The notes beneath the pieces are model-generated. The model saw only the letters and a program-made list of their open reading frames with translations. It was not told the origin of the DNA and searched no databases. A program made the position numbers and the translations under genes. A stretch of DNA of 64,000 nt from assembly GCF_002210285.1 (NCBI RefSeq), contig NZ_MWQE01000002.1, forward strand, positions 124,001 through 188,000, read 5' to 3'. The DNA comes from Fibrobacter sp. UWR2 (GTDB lineage Bacteria > Fibrobacterota > Fibrobacteria > Fibrobacterales > Fibrobacteraceae). Within the stretch, counting starts at the first letter, position 1. Every line of letters starts with the position of its first letter. Below are positions 42,936-50,163 of the stretch, one piece after another.

Positions 42936-43544
42936 TTAGTTAGAATCGCTAGTCTGCTTTCTTTTCAGTTCAATTAAATCGAAATACATCAGACGGCTGT
43001 TCAATGGCCTGTCAGGACCGAGGCAACGAAATTCGCGTTCCTGTTCTTCGGTGCTGAACAGGAACTTGAACTCATTGTTCTGGTAGAACTTGAGGTTTCG
43101 TTCGTTATTGTAGGAATCTACCAGCAGAAAACGGCAACCGGTCTTGTTGAGCGGATCGACGAACCAGGCCTTTATAAAACTGAGAACGTCGCTTCCCAAA
43201 TGCTTGCTTTGGAATTTTTGGCTAATTCCGAGACGACCGATCATGACTGCCGGATAACTGCTGTATATTTTTTCGCGGGGGATGTTTTTCTCAATCTTTC
43301 TTTTGCGAGATCCGGGAATTTTCTTGATGCTGTCATTGGAAAGAGTGAAAACCGCCACCAGTTGTGCCGGGTCATCAACAAGGGAGAAACAATAATTCTT
43401 GCAAAGCAATTCGTCGCTCTGCAAAAAAGCGTCTTTTGTGAAGAAATCGTCCAAGTCGTTGTCCCCGCACTTGAATGATTTGCATAGGGCGGCCTTGCCT
43501 TGAGTGTAGAACCCAAAGCGGCAATTCTGTTGGAGAAAGTTCAT
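42936..43544 (-). CDS. GNAT-family toxin of a toxin-antitoxin pair
   Basis: 202 residues. GNAT fold in the TacT/AtaT-like layout: GDNDLDDFFTKDAFLQSDEL near residue 27, VAVFTLSNDSIK, then VMIGRLGISQKFQSKHLGSD for the acetyl-CoA loop, and RFLLVDSYNNERNLKFYQNN. Toxins of this group acetylate charged tRNAs. The start overlaps the stop of a 55-residue gene by one base (TAATG). That small partner is the probable antitoxin. It converges with the flavodoxin gene. Confidence 0.75.
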   Translation of the reverse strand: MNFLQQNCRFGFYTQGKAALCKSFKCGDNDLDDFFTKDAFLQSDELLCKNYCFSLVDDPAQLVAVFTLSNDSIKKIPGSRKRKIEKNIPREKIYSSYPAVMIGRLGISQKFQSKHLGSDVLSFIKAWFVDPLNKTGCRFLLVDSYNNERNLKFYQNNEFKFLFSTEEQEREFRCLGPDRPLNSRLMYFDLIELKRKQTSDSN

Positions 43545-43711
43545 TACTTAAATTCTCTAAAATCGGCCTTGGAGAGGATGTCCCTGGCCTGTTCAATTTG
43601 CTTGGAGAAATCGATGGAACCGCGACGCTTTTCGCTTTCTTCCATCATGAGGTCAAACCTGTCCGACGCTTCGCCGGTCAGTATCGGTACTGATGCGATT
43701 GCTAGTGCCAT
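43544..43711 (-). CDS. antitoxin of the GNAT pair, 55 residues
   Basis: Short gene read from the minus strand: ATG 43711 with GGAGG 7 bp upstream, stop at 43544-43546 overlapping the toxin ATG by one base. The protein starts MALAIASVPILTGEASDRFD and ends FSKQIEQARDILSKADFREF; it has a strand-like N-terminus and an amphipathic, charged C-terminal helix fit to cap a toxin. No DNA-binding fold is evident. A TATATT on the minus strand lies at 43744-43749, beside TTGA-CTATAG-TTCAA. Confidence 0.65.
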   Translation of the reverse strand: MALAIASVPILTGEASDRFDLMMEESEKRRGSIDFSKQIEQARDILSKADFREFK

Positions 43712-43854
43712 GATGACCTCCATTGTTGAATTGAACTATAGTCAATATACATTTTTCCTCGTGCTGGTGCAAGTGGTGAAACTGGAGTCAATTGGCTTAT
43801 TTGAGGAAAATGAAGCCTTTTGACCATACAAGAGCAAAAATATATTTTTAGAGT

Positions 43855-43869
43855 GTCATAAAATGACAA
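43855..43869. promoter_or_regulatory. 15-bp palindromic operator, copy 2
   Basis: TGTCATAAAATGACA. Read on the minus strand it is 9 bp from a TATATT at 43839-43844, like copy 1 at 41007, so it may control a minus-strand transcript into the GNAT toxin-antitoxin pair. No other gene lies in the 43712-43996 gap. Confidence 0.5.
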
Positions 43870-43902
43870 AATGGAAAAGAAACGGAATTTTGTCGTTTTC
43901 AC

Positions 43903-43919
43903 TATGCGTTTCGCGCATA
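43903..43919 (+). promoter_or_regulatory. LysR-type box upstream of the decarboxylase-cupin gene
   Basis: TATGCG-tttcg-CGCATA followed by CTGAGCATGAAAA, ending 44 bp before the TATATT at 43964-43969. Confidence 0.78.
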
Positions 43920-43996
43920 CTGAGCATGAAAAAATGGTATTTTGCGGGGTTTGCGCATTTATTTATATTAAAGGCGTAGAAAAAAAGGAATAAACC

Positions 43997-45253
43997 ATGA
44001 AACTAGGGACGATTATGACGATGCTTGGTATGGGTGCGGTGCTTGCCGCGTGTGATTGCTGCCCGCAGGGCGAGGCAAAGGCGCTTTCGCAGGACAAGGA
44101 ACTGCGTGCCGTGATGGACAACTTCACGCAGAACGAGGTTCCGGCGGCGACTCCGCTTGTGGAAAAGCGCGAGGTGGAGTTGATTCGCCTGGTGTCGCTT
44201 GTGACGCAGCAGTCGGGCGCTCTTTTGCAAGAAGAAGTGGCGACAGCGCTTGCGCAGGGGCTTGCTCCCGAAGAAATTCTCGAGGCGATTTACCAGTGCG
44301 CTCCCTACACCGGGTTCCCGCGGACAGTGGATGCGGTTGAAATTGCCCGCAACGTGTTCAAGGCGAAGAACGTGAAGGTGGACGAAAACCGTGCGACGGT
44401 GACGGCGCAGTCCCGTCTGGAGGCGGGTGCAGATGCGCAGGGAACGCTGTTCGGCCAGACTTTCCGCGACATGGCGAAGAACGGCAAGAGCGGTATGCCG
44501 ACTATCAACTACTTCCTTGCGAGCAACTGCTTTGGCGATTACTACACCCGCAAGGGGCTCGACCTGAATACCCGCGAACTCTTGACGATGGCGATTCTCG
44601 TGAACCTGGGAACGGAGCCGCAGCTCAAGGCGCATATCGGCGCGAACCTGAAGATTCGCACGGCCGAATATGTGGAACAGGCGATTTACAACTGCCTGCC
44701 GTATTGCGGTTATCCGCGCACGCTGAATGCGTTGCGACTGCTTAAGGAAGCAGTGGCTGAGACGGCAAGCCAACAAGGCCCTTCGGCAAGCTCAGGGACC
44801 TTGAACGCGGCTGGTGCTGTAAACGCGGCGGTCGCAAAAACCATGCCGGGCAAGGACTGGAGTGTGTTCCCGGTGGGCAAGCCGAACGACGCCTACGCCA
44901 AGTATTTCATGGGCAAGAGCTATCTCGACATGATCAGCAAGGAACAGGTGGGTGTCGGGAACGTGACTTTTGAACCGGCATGCCGCAACAACTGGCATAT
45001 CCATCATGCAAAGAAGGGCGGTGGCCAAATTCTCATCGCGACGGCGGGCCGCGGCTACTATCAGGAATGGGGCAAGCCGGCGGTGGAACTGAAGCCCGGC
45101 GACGTGGTGAACATTCCGGCTGGTGTCAAGCATTGGCACGGGGCGGCTCCGGATTCCTGGTTCCAACATTTGGCAATTGAAGTCCCTGGTGAAGGCAGTC
45201 GCAACGAATGGCTTGAGCCCGTGAGCGACGAAGACTACGGGAAGTTGAAATAA
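43997..45253 (+). CDS. carboxymuconolactone decarboxylase-like lipoprotein fused to a cupin
   Basis: 418 residues. Lipoprotein signal MLGMGAVLAACDCC. Two carboxymuconolactone-decarboxylase (AhpD-like) units follow: about 45-120 (EVELIRLVSLVTQQSGALLQ, APYTGFPRTVDAVEIARNVF) and 150-255 (TRELLTMAILVNLGTEPQLK, LPYCGYPRTLNALRLL). The 22-bp dispersed repeat at 44779-44800 encodes part of the linker. The C-terminal cupin (about 320-405) has NNWHIHHAKKGGGQ and PAGVKHWHGAAPD metal ligands. The single Cys per unit argues against AhpD chemistry. LysR-box controlled. Confidence 0.84.
   Translation: MKLGTIMTMLGMGAVLAACDCCPQGEAKALSQDKELRAVMDNFTQNEVPAATPLVEKREVELIRLVSLVTQQSGALLQEEVATALAQGLAPEEILEAIYQCAPYTGFPRTVDAVEIARNVFKAKNVKVDENRATVTAQSRLEAGADAQGTLFGQTFRDMAKNGKSGMPTINYFLASNCFGDYYTRKGLDLNTRELLTMAILVNLGTEPQLKAHIGANLKIRTAEYVEQAIYNCLPYCGYPRTLNALRLLKEAVAETASQQGPSASSGTLNAAGAVNAAVAKTMPGKDWSVFPVGKPNDAYAKYFMGKSYLDMISKEQVGVGNVTFEPACRNNWHIHHAKKGGGQILIATAGRGYYQEWGKPAVELKPGDVVNIPAGVKHWHGAAPDSWFQHLAIEVPGEGSRNEWLEPVSDEDYGKLK
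44779..44800. repeat. 22-bp dispersed repeat inside a domain linker
   Basis: Element of the same family as at 6685-6706, starting CCCTTCGGCA and ending CTCAGGGACC, read here as PSASSGT between the decarboxylase and cupin domains. Both coding copies are in the same frame of the element. Confidence 0.65.
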
Positions 45254-45751
45254 TGTTTGCCAGAATTCTCGCTTGTGCATTTATTGGCCTTATGACGGTA
45301 GGAACTTTTGCGGCGGCACCTGTGCCCGATGGCTTCGTGCTTATCAAGGGCGGAACTTGAACTCGTGAAGCCCTATTCCGACGACTACAATACCGTCTTG
45401 AAGCAGGCGCAGAACGACCAGCACAAACAGGCGCGCCCTGCCCTCAAGAAAAAGCCCGACGCAAAGAAGTGGGCCGACTACGAAACGATTATCATCGGTT
45501 ACCCCAACTGGTGGGCGAGTATCCCGATGCCTATTGCGACTTTGCTCGAAAGTTACGACTTTACGGGCAAGCGGATTCTGCCGTTCTGCTCCCACGGTGG
45601 CGGGCGCTTTGGCCAGAGCATCACCGCGATTGCGAAACTCGCGCCCAACGCAAAAATCGGCGAAGGCCTTTCGGTGCATTATTCCGGCGGTTCAAGCCTC
45701 TCGAAAGATGTGGCCAAGTGGCTCGAGAAAAACGGCGTGAAGACGAAATAA
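45253..45751 (+). pseudogene. broken exported gene: SUMF1-like N-terminus joined out of frame to a flavodoxin C-terminus
   Basis: ATG 45253 overlaps the upstream stop and opens a 35-codon frame with a signal peptide (ILACAFIGLMTVGTFAAAPV) that runs into DGFVLIKGGT, the usual opening of formylglycine-generating-enzyme-like proteins, then hits TGA at 45358. From about 45357 another frame gives a flavodoxin from its second helix on: VKPYSDDYNTVLKQAQ, IIGYPNWWASIPMPIATLL, FCSHGGGRFGQS. The FMN phosphate loop is missing. A deletion joining two neighbouring genes explains it. Confidence 0.72.
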
Positions 45752-45766
45752 TGTATATTCCCTGAT

Positions 45767-46429
45767 ATGCCTATTTCCGCCAAAATCCGTATGATGCTTG
45801 ATATCGCGATGACGGTCGCGACGTTCGTGCTGATGGGCGGCAATTACTTCTTTGAATCGACGGCCGTTCACGAGATTCTGGGCGTGGTGCTGCTTGTTCT
45901 GTGGGCGGTGCACATCACGCTGAACCGGCGATTCTTCCTTTCGCTGTTCAAGGGCCGCTACAACGCATTCCGCATTTTGCAGGCGGTCGTGAATTGTGGT
46001 ATTCTTTTATGTGCAATTTTCCTGATGGTGAGCGGTATTATGCTTTCGAACCATGTGTTCGCATTCCTCGGGATTGAATCGGGTGCAAGCTTTGCCCGCA
46101 CGGCGCACCTGCTCGCAAGCCACTGGTATTACGTGTTCATGTCGCTCCACATCGGGCTGCATGTGAGCCTGATTGCAAACCGCTTGGGACTTGCGGGTGC
46201 ATTCAAGTCAAAGACTGCCCTAACTGCAACTCGCGTGGTTGCAATTCTTGTGGCAGGCTACGGAATTTACGCCTTCGCCATTCGCGGGCTTTGGAAATAC
46301 ATGTTCCTGCAGCAGCCCTTCTTCTTCTTTGACGCGGAACGCGGCTACGCCCTCTTTTTCGCGGACTATATCGCCATCGTCGTGCTGTTTGCCGTCGCGG
46401 TGCATTATACGGCGAAACTTACCAAATGA
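45767..46429 (+). CDS. DUF4405-type membrane protein (cytochrome b-like)
   Basis: 220 residues, about five to six helices. His residues lie at places fit for heme: VHEILGVVLLVLWAVHITLN (two His) and HLLASHWYYVFMSLHIGLHV (four His). This matches DUF4405 proteins, which resemble membrane cytochrome b subunits. Next to envelope flavodoxins it could carry quinol electrons outward (inference). TATATT ends 7 nt before the ATG and no Shine-Dalgarno is present. Confidence 0.8.
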   Translation: MPISAKIRMMLDIAMTVATFVLMGGNYFFESTAVHEILGVVLLVLWAVHITLNRRFFLSLFKGRYNAFRILQAVVNCGILLCAIFLMVSGIMLSNHVFAFLGIESGASFARTAHLLASHWYYVFMSLHIGLHVSLIANRLGLAGAFKSKTALTATRVVAILVAGYGIYAFAIRGLWKYMFLQQPFFFFDAERGYALFFADYIAIVVLFAVAVHYTAKLTK

Positions 46430-46448
46430 TTTTTCGGAAAGTCGTTAC

Positions 46449-47171
46449 TTAATTGCGATTCTTGAAGCGTCTTGCTGCCAACAAGCCCGTTTCAAAGAGC
46501 AGATACGTCGGTGCGCCCAGAAGTAGTTGGCTTATTATGTCGGGTGGAGTAAGGAGTGCGGCGAACAACAGGATTGCCACCACCACGTAGGGGCGCTTGC
46601 TGCAGACGGTTTCGTAATTCACGATGCCCGCACGGATTAACGCGTAGGTCACCAGCGGGAACTGGAACATGCATCCGAACGCAAGCGAAAGCCAGAGCGC
46701 GAGTGTTACCAGGTTAGAGACGCCAAATACGGGTTGCAGAGTCGTGCTTGCAAAGCTCATGCCGAACTGCACAATCAGCGGGAAGCAGACGACAAGGCAG
46801 AAGGCGACGCCTGCGATAAACAGCCCGCTGGTCATGGCCACGATGGAGCGGATGAATCGTTTCTCGTTATCGTATAGAGCAGGAAGCACGAACTGCCACA
46901 TGTTCCAGGCGATGTAGGGCGAAAACAGCACGCAGTCCAGCAGAGCAGAAATCTTGAGCTGCAGCAGGAACACTTCCATCGGGGAAAAGTAATGGAGTGT
47001 GACGTCGCCCTGCAGGGCAATTTGCTTACAGAACCAGTCCAGAACGTAGGGTGAAACTAGGAACAGGGGCACGATGCCGATGGCAAGGGCGACAATAGAA
47101 CGCAAAAGCGCCCGTCGGAGCGCTTCCAGGTGCGAAATCAGCGTAGCCTCTTGATCCTGCTTGGAGGTCAT
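46449..47171 (-). CDS. tatC: Sec-independent translocase subunit TatC
   Basis: 240 residues, six membrane helices. Family landmarks: EATLISHLEALRRALLRSIV at the N-terminus with the receptor Glu, FSPMEVFLLQLKISALLDCV, SPYIAWNMWQFVLPALYDNE, and FQFPLVTYALIRAGIVNYET. It binds twin-arginine signal peptides in the inner membrane. The ATG overlaps the tatA stop by one base, so the two are translated together. Confidence 0.93.
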   Translation of the reverse strand: MTSKQDQEATLISHLEALRRALLRSIVALAIGIVPLFLVSPYVLDWFCKQIALQGDVTLHYFSPMEVFLLQLKISALLDCVLFSPYIAWNMWQFVLPALYDNEKRFIRSIVAMTSGLFIAGVAFCLVVCFPLIVQFGMSFASTTLQPVFGVSNLVTLALWLSLAFGCMFQFPLVTYALIRAGIVNYETVCSKRPYVVVAILLFAALLTPPDIISQLLLGAPTYLLFETGLLAARRFKNRN

Positions 47172-47395
47172 CAGCCTTTCTTTTCTTCTTCGGTTGCTGA
47201 GCGTGCCGAAGCATCGGCGGCTTTTTCCACCGTCTTCTGTAGGTCTTCAGCTTCTTCCTTCAGGGCGTCTTTCGCCTTCTTGTACTCGTTCTGGGCCTTG
47301 CCCAGGGAACGTGCAAGTTCAGGAATGCGCTTTGCCCCGAACAAAAGGAGCACCACGACCACAATCAGGATTATTTCTGGAATTCCGATGGACAT
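47171..47395 (-). CDS. tatA: twin-arginine translocase subunit TatA
   Basis: 74 residues: one membrane helix (EIILIVVVVLLLFGAKRIPE with the FGAK hinge), an amphipathic helix (LARSLGKAQNEYKKAKDALK), and a charged tail. With TatC it forms a minimal TatAC system; no TatB is seen. It polymerises to make the pore for folded proteins. Promoter on the minus strand: TATATT near 47420. Confidence 0.92.
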   Translation of the reverse strand: MSIGIPEIILIVVVVLLLFGAKRIPELARSLGKAQNEYKKAKDALKEEAEDLQKTVEKAADASARSATEEEKKG

Positions 47396-47469
47396 TTTTT
47401 ACCTGCCTTTTCGTAGAAATATAACATAATTTCTTTGTATATTTAAGGCAAAAGACAAAGGAGCTTATC

Positions 47470-48051
47470 ATGAAGGTCGTTTTATTCAATGGAAGCCGTC
47501 GCGAAAAGGGTTGCACTTATACGGCGCTGAGCCTCGTGGCCGGCGAACTCAAGGCCGCTGGCATCGAGACGGAAATCTTCTTCGTGGGTGGCCGCGTGCT
47601 CAAGGGCGAAACCGATGCCGTTGTTCACGAAGCCAAGGAAATCCTTAAAACGGCCGACGCCGTCGTTTACGGATCTCCGGTGTACTACGCATCCCCGAGT
47701 GGCGAAATGCTGATGTTCCTGGACAGGCTTTACGGCATTGCCGAAGCGGAACTGCTCTTTAAGCCTGCCGCAACGGTTGCCTCTGCCCGCCGTGCAGGGA
47801 CGAGCGCTACGCTTGATGCACTGAACAAGTATCCTGCATTTGCGCAGCAGCCCATGGTGGCATCGCGCTACTGGAATATGGTCCACGGTTCTAGCCCCGA
47901 AGATGTGCTGAAGGACGAAGAAGGCGTGCAGATTATGAAGGAACTGGGCCGCAACATGGCATGGATCCTGAAGAGCATCGAAGCGGGCAAGAAGGCGGGT
48001 GTAGAACAGCCCGTTGCCGAAAAGAAAATCTTCACGAACTTTATCCGCTAG
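47470..48051 (+). CDS. NADPH-dependent FMN reductase-like oxidoreductase
   Basis: 193 residues from ATG 47470 (AAAGGAG 8 bp upstream). Flavodoxin-like fold of the iron-sulfur flavoprotein/FMN-reductase group: VVLFNGSRREKGCTYTALSL for the FMN phosphate, VVYGSPVYYASPSGEMLMFL, and a C-terminal half with VASARRAGTSATLDALNKY. The four-Cys Fe-S motif of iron-sulfur flavoproteins is absent. Cytosolic quinone or flavin reductase is likely; substrate unknown. Confidence 0.85.
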   Translation: MKVVLFNGSRREKGCTYTALSLVAGELKAAGIETEIFFVGGRVLKGETDAVVHEAKEILKTADAVVYGSPVYYASPSGEMLMFLDRLYGIAEAELLFKPAATVASARRAGTSATLDALNKYPAFAQQPMVASRYWNMVHGSSPEDVLKDEEGVQIMKELGRNMAWILKSIEAGKKAGVEQPVAEKKIFTNFIR

Positions 48052-48080
48052 ATATAGTTTTTTCTATATTTGGCCGCAAA

Positions 48081-49412
48081 ATGAAAGACCTTTTAGATTT
48101 TGATAGCGAGCATTTGTGGCATCCATATGCGGCGCTGAAAAATACTCCCGCAAGATTTCTTGCCAAGACAGCTCACGGAACAACGATTGAAACGGCAGAC
48201 GGCTTGAAACTGATTGACGCCGTGTCTAGCTGGTGGTGCATGGCGCACGGACACAACGCCCCTGAAATTGTCGAGGCAATTCAGAAGCAAAGCGAAAAGA
48301 TGTGCCACGTGATGTTCGGCGGTTTTACGCATGAACCCGCGATTGAGTTGGGCGAAAAGTTAGTGAATTTTTTGCCCGAAGGCTTGAATAAAATTTTCTT
48401 TGCGGATTCGGGAAGCATTTCTGTGGAATGTGCCGCCAAGATGGCGGTGCAATACCAGTATTCCCTCGGACATCCGGAGCGCTGCAAGTTGGTTGCCTTG
48501 AAGGGCGGTTACCATGGAGATACCGCAGGGGCGATGGCGCTCAGCGACCCGGACGGAATGCATGCGCTTTTCCGCGGAATCATGCCGCACCATTACTTTG
48601 CGGAACGTCCGAACTGCCGCTTTGACGAGACTTGGAACCAGGCGGATTTCGCTTCGATGGAACGCGTTGTCGAAGAACATAAGGGTGAAATCGCAGCCGT
48701 GATTTGCGAACCCGTTTTCCAGGGTGGAAACGGCATGTGGCTTTACAATGCGGGTTACCTGAAGGCACTTCGCGAACTTTGCGACCGTTACGGCATCTTG
48801 CTTATTCTGGATGAAATCGCCTCTGGCTTTTACCGGACTGGCCCGCGATTTGCGATGATGCATACTGCCGAAAATAACGGCGCTGACTTTATAAAGCCGG
48901 ACATCATGTGTATCGGCAAGGCGCTCACGGGCGGAAGCATTACGATGGCGGCCTGCGTCGCGTCCGAGAAGGTTGCCGAAACAATCACGAACAGCAAAAT
49001 CCTGGCATTCATGCACGGCCCTACCTACATGGCGAACCCGCTGGCTTGTGCTGCGGGAATTGCTTCGCTTTCGCTGTTCGAAAGTCGCAATTATGAAACG
49101 AGCGTTGCTAGGATTGAAAAACGTCTTAAACAGAATCTGGAACCGCTCCGTTCGCTTGAAAATGCAGCGGACGTGCGTGTTCTCGGTGCTATCGGAGTCT
49201 TGGAACTGAAGGCGAAACCTTCCGCAGACGATATTCTGCGCGTGATTCATGAAACCGGCGTGTGGCTCAGGCCTTTCTGCAATTACGTGTATACGATGCC
49301 TCCGTTCATTACGACCGATTCTGAAGTTGACCGCATCTGCGAAGCCATCAAGATGATTGGCGAATGTGAACCCGCGCCTGTCGTAGAAGGCGAAGACGAA
49401 TTTCATGAGTGA
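48081..49412 (+). CDS. bioA: adenosylmethionine-8-amino-7-oxononanoate transaminase
   Basis: 443 residues from ATG 48081; a longer in-frame start at 47961 would overlap the previous gene. Fold-type I PLP enzyme: DSEHLWHPYAALKN (BioA N-terminus), AVSSWWCMAHGHNAPEIVEA, LILDEIASGFYRTG with the PLP Asp, and CIGKALTGGSITMAA with the Lys. It makes 7,8-diaminopelargonate from KAPA with AdoMet as amino donor. First gene of bioA-W-F-D; the start is 10 nt after TATATT and lacks a Shine-Dalgarno. Confidence 0.93.
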   Translation: MKDLLDFDSEHLWHPYAALKNTPARFLAKTAHGTTIETADGLKLIDAVSSWWCMAHGHNAPEIVEAIQKQSEKMCHVMFGGFTHEPAIELGEKLVNFLPEGLNKIFFADSGSISVECAAKMAVQYQYSLGHPERCKLVALKGGYHGDTAGAMALSDPDGMHALFRGIMPHHYFAERPNCRFDETWNQADFASMERVVEEHKGEIAAVICEPVFQGGNGMWLYNAGYLKALRELCDRYGILLILDEIASGFYRTGPRFAMMHTAENNGADFIKPDIMCIGKALTGGSITMAACVASEKVAETITNSKILAFMHGPTYMANPLACAAGIASLSLFESRNYETSVARIEKRLKQNLEPLRSLENAADVRVLGAIGVLELKAKPSADDILRVIHETGVWLRPFCNYVYTMPPFITTDSEVDRICEAIKMIGECEPAPVVEGEDEFHE

Positions 49413-50163
49413 TATGGATTATTACAGCTTGAAAATGCGTGCCTCGCAGCAAGTGGGCGAGGGCGAACAGAAACACGAACAGCATATTTCCGGCGCAGAA
49501 CGCATTGTAAATCGGGATTCTGTTGAGGCTGTTTGTACGGCGATGGTGCGTCGGGCCATGACGCATTCCAAGGGCGACCCGGATTTTATCAACGTGAAAA
49601 TCGAGAAGGTTCACGAAAGCGATATCCAGATTTTAAAGGCCTTGCCGGTGACGCGCATAGATGTGGAAACCTGGCAGGAAGGGCTTGAAAAGGCTTTTGG
49701 ACTGATTGCTCCGCTGATGGGTTCTGGCTGCGGGCTTCGCGAAAAATTGCAAGAGCTCTTGCGCGAAACTTTCCCGATGCGTGGGGCGATGCTGTACGAT
49801 ATCGCGACGGGTGAGCGCCTGGAACCGGACCACGAACGTGGCGTGCGCGCGACTTATATGGATGCACTCCATTCGAGCGAAGTGGATGGTTGCAAGAATC
49901 ACTTTAACGAAGCGATTGTGCTGGCGACCAAGGTGGCGAATGCTCCCGGAATGGTTGCAGAATTTTGCGTGAGCGACGACCCGAATTACGTGACGGGCTA
50001 TGTGGCGAGCAAGGAACTTGGCTATGTGCGCATCATGAAGATGAAGGAAATGGGCGATGAAAACGGAGGCCGCATTTTCTTGTTTGATTCGCGCAAGGTA
50101 AGTGCCGAAGAATGTATTGAGTACTTGCAGAAGAAGAAAATTTTGGTGGATGTCGGGGCATGA
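49405..50163 (+). CDS. bioW: 6-carboxyhexanoate-CoA ligase (pimeloyl-CoA synthetase)
   Basis: 252 residues. BioW landmarks: YYSLKMRASQQVGEGEQKHE, HISGAERIVNRDSVEAVCTA, RGAMLYDIATGERLEPDHER, and RGVRATYMDAL. It activates free pimelate to pimeloyl-CoA with ATP in the cytosol, replacing the BioC-BioH route. It overlaps bioA by 8 bp and bioF by 4 bp (ATGA), so the operon is tightly coupled. No bioB, bioC or bioH is in the window. Confidence 0.92.
   Translation: MSDMDYYSLKMRASQQVGEGEQKHEQHISGAERIVNRDSVEAVCTAMVRRAMTHSKGDPDFINVKIEKVHESDIQILKALPVTRIDVETWQEGLEKAFGLIAPLMGSGCGLREKLQELLRETFPMRGAMLYDIATGERLEPDHERGVRATYMDALHSSEVDGCKNHFNEAIVLATKVANAPGMVAEFCVSDDPNYVTGYVASKELGYVRIMKMKEMGDENGGRIFLFDSRKVSAEECIEYLQKKKILVDVGA

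Noticed and set aside
43702-43902. 66-codon minus-strand ORF upstream of the GNAT antitoxin
   Set aside because: Overlaps the antitoxin start and its promoter, has no ribosome site and no protein-like pattern.
43997-45253. AhpD-like peroxidase function for the decarboxylase-like domains
   Set aside because: The Cys-x-x-Cys of AhpD is absent in both units.
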